Assembly (NCBI GenBank): GCA_035486135.1
Contig: DATHNI010000141.1
Span: forward strand, 1 to 29,398
Origin: JASHVB01 sp035486135
GTDB lineage: Bacteria; Pseudomonadota; Alphaproteobacteria; Acetobacterales; Acetobacteraceae
Length of the DNA: 29,398 nucleotides
Reading direction: 5' to 3'
Part shown: in pieces, positions 25,228 through 29,398 of the stretch
Position numbering within the stretch: position 1 is the first letter of the stretch
Layout: every line of letters begins with the position of its first letter
Notes under the pieces: model-generated
Seen by the model: only the letters and a program-made list of their open reading frames with translations
The model's database searches: none
Told to the model about the DNA's origin: nothing
Position numbers and translations under genes: made by a program

Positions 25228-26559
25228 ATGGAAGGCACGTCCAGGCTGCCAATCGCCACGCTGCGGCCTCCTGTCGAACGGTCGCAACGCATCAAGCGCA
25301 TTCAGCGCACGGCGTTGACGCTGCTGGTGATTGCCGGCTGCGTGAACTACGTGGACCGGGCCGCCCTGTCGATCGGCAACGTGCTGATCCGCCGCGACCT
25401 CGGCTTCTCTATCGCCGACATGGGGCTGTTGCTCTCGGCGTTCCTGTGGGCCTACGCCTTCGCCCAGTTGCCGGCCGGCGGCATGGTGGACCGGTTCGGC
25501 CCGCGGCGCTTGCTCACCGGGGCGCTGGCGCTCTGGTCACTCGCCCAGGGGTTGGCCGGCCTGGTCACCGGCTTCGGCCAGTTCGTCGCGGTGCGCGCCG
25601 TGCTCGGGCTGGGCGAGGCACCGCAATTCCCCAGTTCCGCCCGCGTCGTGCGCGACTGGTTCGGCGGGCGCGACCGCGGCACCGCCACCGGCATCTGGAA
25701 TTGCTCGTCCACCCTCGGCACCGCCATCTCGGCGCCGCTGCTGACCTTCCTGATGCTGGAATTCGGCTGGCGCTGGATGTTCGGCATCATGGGCATCGCC
25801 GGCCTGGTGGTCGCCGCGGCGTGGTACGTGCTGTACCGCGACTCCAGCTCCATCACCCTGACCGAGGAAGAAAACCTCTACCGCACCGAGGACGACACGA
25901 CCGGCGAAGGCGAGCGCGTCACCATGGGCGAGTGGCGCCGGCTGTTCGGCTGCCGCACCACCTGGGGCATGATCATGGGCTTCTTCGGCGCGATCTACCT
26001 CAGTTGGATCTTCACCGCCTGGCTGCCCAGCTACCTGGAGCTGCAGCGCCACATGAGCATCAAGGCGACCGGCTGGGCCGCCTCGCTGCCGTTCATCGCG
26101 GGCATCTTCGGCAGCCTGTTCGGCGGCTGGCTGTGCGACCGGCTTATGCTGCGCCACGGTTTTTCACCGTTGAACAGCCGTAAATACCCGATGGCGGCCG
26201 CGCTGACCGGCATGGCGCTGTGCACCATCGCGGCGGCGCTGGTGGAGAGCAATGCGCTGGCCATCGCGTTCGTCTCCGCCGCGATGTTCCTGGGTTACGT
26301 GGCGTCCTCGTCCGCCTGGGCGATGGCGTCGGTGGCGGCGCCGGCGAATTGCACGGCCTCGCTTGGGTCGATGCAGAATTTCGGCGGCTATCTGGGCGGG
26401 GCGCTGGCGCCGATGATCACCGGCTTCATCGTGCAGGGCACGGGTTCATTCGTGCCGGCGCTGCTGTTCGGCGCGGGGGTGGGGCTGGTCTGCGCGATCG
26501 GCTATCTGATCATCATCCGTGAGCCGATCACTGCGGCGGAGCTCGGCGTGGAGGCTTGA
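25228..26559 (+). CDS. MFS transporter (ACS-like organic anion permease)
   Basis: Inner-membrane permease of 443 aa with 12 predicted helices. It starts with a polar leader, then RTALTLLVIAGCVNYVDRAA, the ACS-type helix 1 signature. The helix 2-3 loop is GGMVDRFGPRRLLTG. GLGEAPQFPSSARVVRDWFG followed by RDRGTATGIWN and the second-half loop GGWLCDRLMLRHG are typical of hexuronate/glucarate-like symporters. The ATG at 25228 follows GGGAGA; an upstream TTG at 25210 is unlikely. It follows the MlrC-like gene on the same strand and may be functionally linked. A hairpin at 26569-26598 follows its stop. Confidence 0.9.
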   Translation: MEGTSRLPIATLRPPVERSQRIKRIQRTALTLLVIAGCVNYVDRAALSIGNVLIRRDLGFSIADMGLLLSAFLWAYAFAQLPAGGMVDRFGPRRLLTGALALWSLAQGLAGLVTGFGQFVAVRAVLGLGEAPQFPSSARVVRDWFGGRDRGTATGIWNCSSTLGTAISAPLLTFLMLEFGWRWMFGIMGIAGLVVAAAWYVLYRDSSSITLTEEENLYRTEDDTTGEGERVTMGEWRRLFGCRTTWGMIMGFFGAIYLSWIFTAWLPSYLELQRHMSIKATGWAASLPFIAGIFGSLFGGWLCDRLMLRHGFSPLNSRKYPMAAALTGMALCTIAAALVESNALAIAFVSAAMFLGYVASSSAWAMASVAAPANCTASLGSMQNFGGYLGGALAPMITGFIVQGTGSFVPALLFGAGVGLVCAIGYLIIIREPITAAELGVEA

Positions 26560-26931
26560 CCGTGCTGGCCAAAGGCTCTCGAAACCGAGGACCTTTGGAC
26601 ACCGGCGCATAGGATCCGGGCGGATTCGCACGGCCAGTACGGACTGCCCGGTTCCTGGTTTTCCCAAGGTTCAGGCACCGGGCGAAGGCGCACAAAGGCG
26701 ACTTCCTCGTCCGCAGCGCCACCGGCCCCTTGGTAAACCTTCGCCCGCTTGCGGAGCTGTGTGAGACATGGCGGCGGAACGAACGGCATGCGCCACCCCC
26801 GGCTATCCCTGCGTCCAGCCGTAAGTCCAACCGACAAGGCACACCAGACCAGGGAGCAAGCGATCGCCGCCTGACGCCGCTGGACATGCGCAAGCCGGCA
26901 CGCAATGCTCCCACCTGACCGGGAGGAGCCG
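26560..26931. other. Intergenic region between MFS and STAS genes
   Basis: 372 bp between two plus-strand genes. Contains the terminator-like hairpin just after the MFS stop and then no convincing gene. A minus-strand open frame here has no ribosome-binding site and a composition typical of shadow frames. The promoter for the STAS/transporter pair must lie here but is not obvious. Confidence 0.5.
26569..26598 (+). terminator. Hairpin after the MFS gene
   Basis: CCAAAGG (26569-26575) pairs with CCTTTGG (26592-26598), with further CTCG/CGAG pairing inside, ten bases after the MFS stop. There is no T-run, so the element is terminator-like only. Confidence 0.5.
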
Positions 26932-27243
26932 ATGCAAGGGGTGGTTTTGCAGCCCGGCGGCCGATTGGACATGGCCACCTACGCGGATTTCGAGCGCGTT
27001 GTGCTGGCAGCGCTCGATGCCGGTACGCCGTGGATTGTGCTCGATTTCTCCGAGGTCTTCTACCTGGGCACTCTGGCCGTGCGGGTGGTGATGACCGCGG
27101 TGAAGCGACTGCGCGGCGCCGGAGGACGGCTCGCCATCTGTGCCATGCAAGGGCCGGTTGCCGATGTGCTCGAGATCAGCGGCCTGACGCCGCTGCTGGA
27201 AATCTACCCCGATCGCGCAACCGCGCTGGCGGCGTTGTCCTGA
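26932..27243 (+). CDS. STAS-domain protein (anti-sigma-factor-antagonist fold)
   Basis: Cytoplasmic single-domain STAS protein, 103 aa. It shows the usual start VLQPGGRLDMATYADFERVV, then the core WIVLDFSEVFYLGTLAVRVV and the end GRLAICAMQGPVADVLEISG. In STAS proteins the phosphorylated Ser lies in a D-S-S-G or A-S-L-G type loop; here the loop reads G-T-L-A, so Thr47 occupies the phosphosite and the flanking Asp and Gly are lost. The ATG at 26932 follows a strong GGGAGGAG. It precedes a Na/Pi-cotransporter-like gene by 55 bp. There is no kinase or phosphatase partner in view. It may regulate the transporter, by analogy with the fused STAS tail of SulP transporters; that is inference. Confidence 0.83.
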   Translation: MQGVVLQPGGRLDMATYADFERVVLAALDAGTPWIVLDFSEVFYLGTLAVRVVMTAVKRLRGAGGRLAICAMQGPVADVLEISGLTPLLEIYPDRATALAALS

Positions 27244-27298
27244 TCGGCCGATCCGCCATCACGGTTACGTGGTCCGGCCGAAAGCCAAGCTGCCCGCG

Positions 27299-28891
27299 AT
27301 GAGCGGGATCGATGCCATCGCGTCATTTCTGGGCGGCCTGGGCCTGTTCTTCACCGGCATCAGAAGCCTGTCGGCGAACATGGTGCAGATCGGCGGCCGG
27401 CCATTGCGCCAGGCTGTCGCGGGGCACATGCAAAACCCATTATTGATCGCCGTGGTGGGCATCGCCGCCGGTGCTTTGCTGCAAACCAGCAACGGCATCA
27501 CCTTCATCCTGGTCAGCCTGATCACCGCCGGATTGCTCCAGATCGGGACGGCGATGCCGCTATTGCTCTGGGCCAATCTTGGCACTTCGGCACTGGTGGC
27601 AGTCGCCGCGATCGATTTGCGCCTCGTGACATTGCTCGCGCTCGGCATGTCCGGCATCTGGCTGTACATCGACCGGTCCAGCGGCACGACACGGCGGCAG
27701 GTCATGGAAGTGGTCCTGGCTATCGGCCTGCTGTTCCTCGGACTGGAAATGCTGCGCGCGGCCACCGTCGCGCTCCGTGCCAACGGTGCGGCGTCGGGCG
27801 CGATGGCATTGGCCGAAGCATCAGGCGTGGCCGCGTTCCTCCTGGGCTGTGCCGTCACGCTGTTTACGCAATCGTCCTCGGCCACCGCGATCCTCGCGGT
27901 CTCCGCGACGCAGGCCGGGCTGTTGCCATTCCAAGGCTCGGTGCTGCTGGTGCTGGGGGCCAGCATCGGCTCGGGTATCAGCGTGGTGCTGATGGGCGGC
28001 AGCGCGCGAGGCAGCCAGCGGCAACTGGTGCTGTTCCAGGGGCTCACCAAGCTGCTCGGTGTCGCGGTGATCCTGCCGCTGGTGATCGTCGAGGACCTGA
28101 CCGGCTGGCCGTTGCTGCTGCGAGGCGCACAGGCGATCGCCGCCGATCCGGGCCGGCAACTCGCATTGATCTACCTGGCCTGCCAGATGGCCGCACTGGT
28201 GGTCTGTGCCATCCCCTCCCAGCCGATCCGCCGATTGCTCTCCGCCATCGCGCCGCCGTTGGAAGCGGAGAGCCTGGCGCGGCCGCAGTTCATCTACCAG
28301 GCGGCGGTGGCTGATGCCGACATCGCGCTGATCCTGGCGGAAAAAGAGCAGACCCGGGTGTCAGCGCGATTGGCACCGGCGCTCGAACAGGTTGATGAGG
28401 TTGCTGCTGCCAGCATCGCACACCTGTGCGCGGACATCGGCGGGTTTCTCGGCAGTATCGCCGGATCCAACGATGGCTCGGTCGCGGCGCTGCCGCGCGC
28501 CATGCTCGACCGGCTGGCCAACCTGCAGGCGCGCAACGAGGTGCTGCGATCCCTGTACGAGACGGTGCACCAGATCGCCCGGACGCGTGCCGGCCTGCCG
28601 CCCGGGCCGACAGCCGTGCTGGCCGACACGCTGACGCAGGGTCTCGGGGCGGTGCTGATGTGCGCCGACGACGCCGCCAGCAGCGGCGCGGCCGGCGACA
28701 TCGCGTTGCTGAAGCAGATCAGCTCCGATCGCAGCAGCGTGGTCGATGGATTGCGCCGGCGATTGGTGCAGACCGAGAACCAGGATGTGGTCTATCGCCT
28801 GACCAGCCTGTTCGAACGCGCCGTCTGGTTGGTGGAACGCTATGCCTTGCTGTTGGAGGCAAATGCGGACGACGGTAGTGGGTCAGTTTGA
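27299..28891 (+). CDS. Na/Pi-cotransporter-family protein with PhoU-like C-terminal domain
   Basis: Inner-membrane protein of 530 aa from the ATG at 27299 (a GTG at 27269 is possible; neither has a good ribosome-binding site). The N-terminal 330 residues carry two inverted Na/Pi repeats. Repeat 1 has QTSNGITFILV (62-72) and WANLGTSALVA; repeat 2 has QSSSATAILAV (191-201) and LGASIGSGISVVL. The canonical QSSSAT and GANIGTT motifs are thus intact only partly: repeat 1 has QTSN and repeat 2 has GASIGSG. The last 190 residues are helical and PhoU-like (LAEKEQTRVSARLAPALEQV). Members either take up phosphate with sodium or control phosphate or nucleotide-linked signalling. Likely co-transcribed with the STAS gene. 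Confidence 0.85.
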   Translation: MSGIDAIASFLGGLGLFFTGIRSLSANMVQIGGRPLRQAVAGHMQNPLLIAVVGIAAGALLQTSNGITFILVSLITAGLLQIGTAMPLLLWANLGTSALVAVAAIDLRLVTLLALGMSGIWLYIDRSSGTTRRQVMEVVLAIGLLFLGLEMLRAATVALRANGAASGAMALAEASGVAAFLLGCAVTLFTQSSSATAILAVSATQAGLLPFQGSVLLVLGASIGSGISVVLMGGSARGSQRQLVLFQGLTKLLGVAVILPLVIVEDLTGWPLLLRGAQAIAADPGRQLALIYLACQMAALVVCAIPSQPIRRLLSAIAPPLEAESLARPQFIYQAAVADADIALILAEKEQTRVSARLAPALEQVDEVAAASIAHLCADIGGFLGSIAGSNDGSVAALPRAMLDRLANLQARNEVLRSLYETVHQIARTRAGLPPGPTAVLADTLTQGLGAVLMCADDAASSGAAGDIALLKQISSDRSSVVDGLRRRLVQTENQDVVYRLTSLFERAVWLVERYALLLEANADDGSGSV

Positions 28892-29077
28892 ATGGCTGCC
28901 AAGGGTCGGACGCGACAGTTCGGCCTAGTGGATACTGCTACGGCCGCTTTGGGTGGGGAGCTGACGGAATGTAACGCGCAGCACACAAGGTGGCGTTGAC
29001 CGTTCGTGTACTCGTCAAGACTTTCGCAACAAAACTAGCAGACTGAAAATCGTGGCCTTTTCTGTTGCGTAATTCCG

Positions 29078-29398
29078 TTGCTAAACTGCGGCATGAGGGT
29101 ATCTACGGGCGGCCAGAGCGTTGACACCCAGGTGCGGCAACTGACCAAGGCCGGGTGCAAGAAGGTGTTCCGCGAGGTGGCGAGCGGGGCCAAGACCGAT
29201 CGCGCCCAGCTTCGCCGGTTGCTCGGCCAGCTTGAGGCGGGCGACGTGCTGACCGTGACGCGGCTCGACCGGCTGGCGCGATCCACCCGCGACCTGTTGA
29301 ACACGCTCGGCACCATCACCGGCCAGAAGGCCGGATTCCAGTCGCTAGGCAACGCATGAGCCGACACCACCACGTCACACGGCCGGCTGATGCTGACC
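29078..29398 (+). pseudogene. Serine recombinase (resolvase), interrupted by in-frame TGA; runs off window
   Basis: N-terminal catalytic domain of a resolvase/invertase-type site-specific recombinase. Seen: MRVSTGGQSVDTQVRQLTKA with the nucleophile Ser4 (counting from the ATG at 29093), REVASGAKTDRAQLRRLLGQ, and DVLTVTRLDRLARSTRDLLN, the DRLAR active-site block. The frame ends at TGA (29357-29359) but continues in the same frame as ADTTTSHGRLMLT to the window end. In relatives this stretch reads SLGDAWADTTTxHGRLMLT, so the TGA replaces a conserved Trp codon. The 5' end is also weak: the usual GYARVST is CGMRVST and there is no clear ribosome-binding site. It is a decayed gene, or a sequencing error. 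Probably the edge of a mobile element. Confidence 0.75.

Noticed and set aside
26528..26914. 128-codon minus-strand open frame between MFS and STAS genes
   Set aside because: No ribosome-binding site, Arg/Ser-rich composition, and it overlaps the MFS 3' end and its hairpin.

Overview
The window is a GC-rich (roughly two thirds G+C by eye) chromosomal stretch of an aerobic, probably environmental alphaproteobacterium. Gene content and the style of the intergenic palindromes fit the Acetobacteraceae / Rhodospirillales best. That placement is inference: there is no rRNA or other phylogenetic marker, and the best clue is a complete glutaminyl-tRNA synthetase, which many alphaproteobacteria lack.

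Layout. 1-270: possible 3' end of an upstream gene, a GC-rich hairpin and a large REP-like palindrome. 274-1511 (-): ECF sigma factor and RskA-type anti-sigma factor, overlapping by ATGA. 1748-4010 (-): BtuB-like TonB-dependent receptor preceded by a clear cobalamin riboswitch. 4032-7644 (+): CaiB/BaiF CoA-transferase, MFS transporter and CitE-like lyase, which look like one organic-acid uptake / CoA activation / cleavage unit. 7625-8471 (-): a small unknown protein and an XRE regulator in toxin-antitoxin-like arrangement. 8621-9961 (-): ACS-type MFS permease. 10275-11057 (-): slipin without NfeD partner. 11584-12483 (-): repetitive beta-rich unknown protein. 13306-14763 (+): exported di-haem c-type cytochrome. 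14953-15930 (-): MDR oxidoreductase. 16020-17753 (-): glnS. 17898-18131 (+): small lipoprotein. 18121-19696 (-): alpha/beta hydrolase and EamA/DMT exporter. 20063-21685 (+): GMC flavoprotein dehydrogenase. 21867-23027 (-): thiolase. 23478-24947 (+): M81/MlrC-like metallopeptidase. 25228-26559 (+): MFS permease. 26932-28891 (+): STAS-domain protein followed by a Na/Pi-cotransporter-like protein with a PhoU-like tail. 29078 to the end (+): a serine resolvase interrupted by an in-frame TGA.

How it fits together. Most of the content is transport plus catabolism of small organic acids and acyl-CoAs (three MFS permeases, CoA-transferase, CitE-like lyase, thiolase, GMC and MDR oxidoreductases). It is interleaved with envelope and regulatory functions (ECF sigma/anti-sigma, vitamin B12 uptake, STAS, slipin, c-type cytochrome). 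Intergenic regions are rich in long perfect or near-perfect inverted repeats of at least four families, several occurring more than once.

The most unusual points are three FNR-type half-site pairs (TTGAT-N4-ATCAA with one mismatch each), one ideally placed upstream of the repetitive unknown protein; the STAS plus Na/Pi-like pair with degenerate motifs; the unknown 113-aa/XRE pair; and a resolvase whose conserved Trp codon is TGA. No CRISPR array, rRNA, convincing tRNA, phage or complete insertion sequence was seen.
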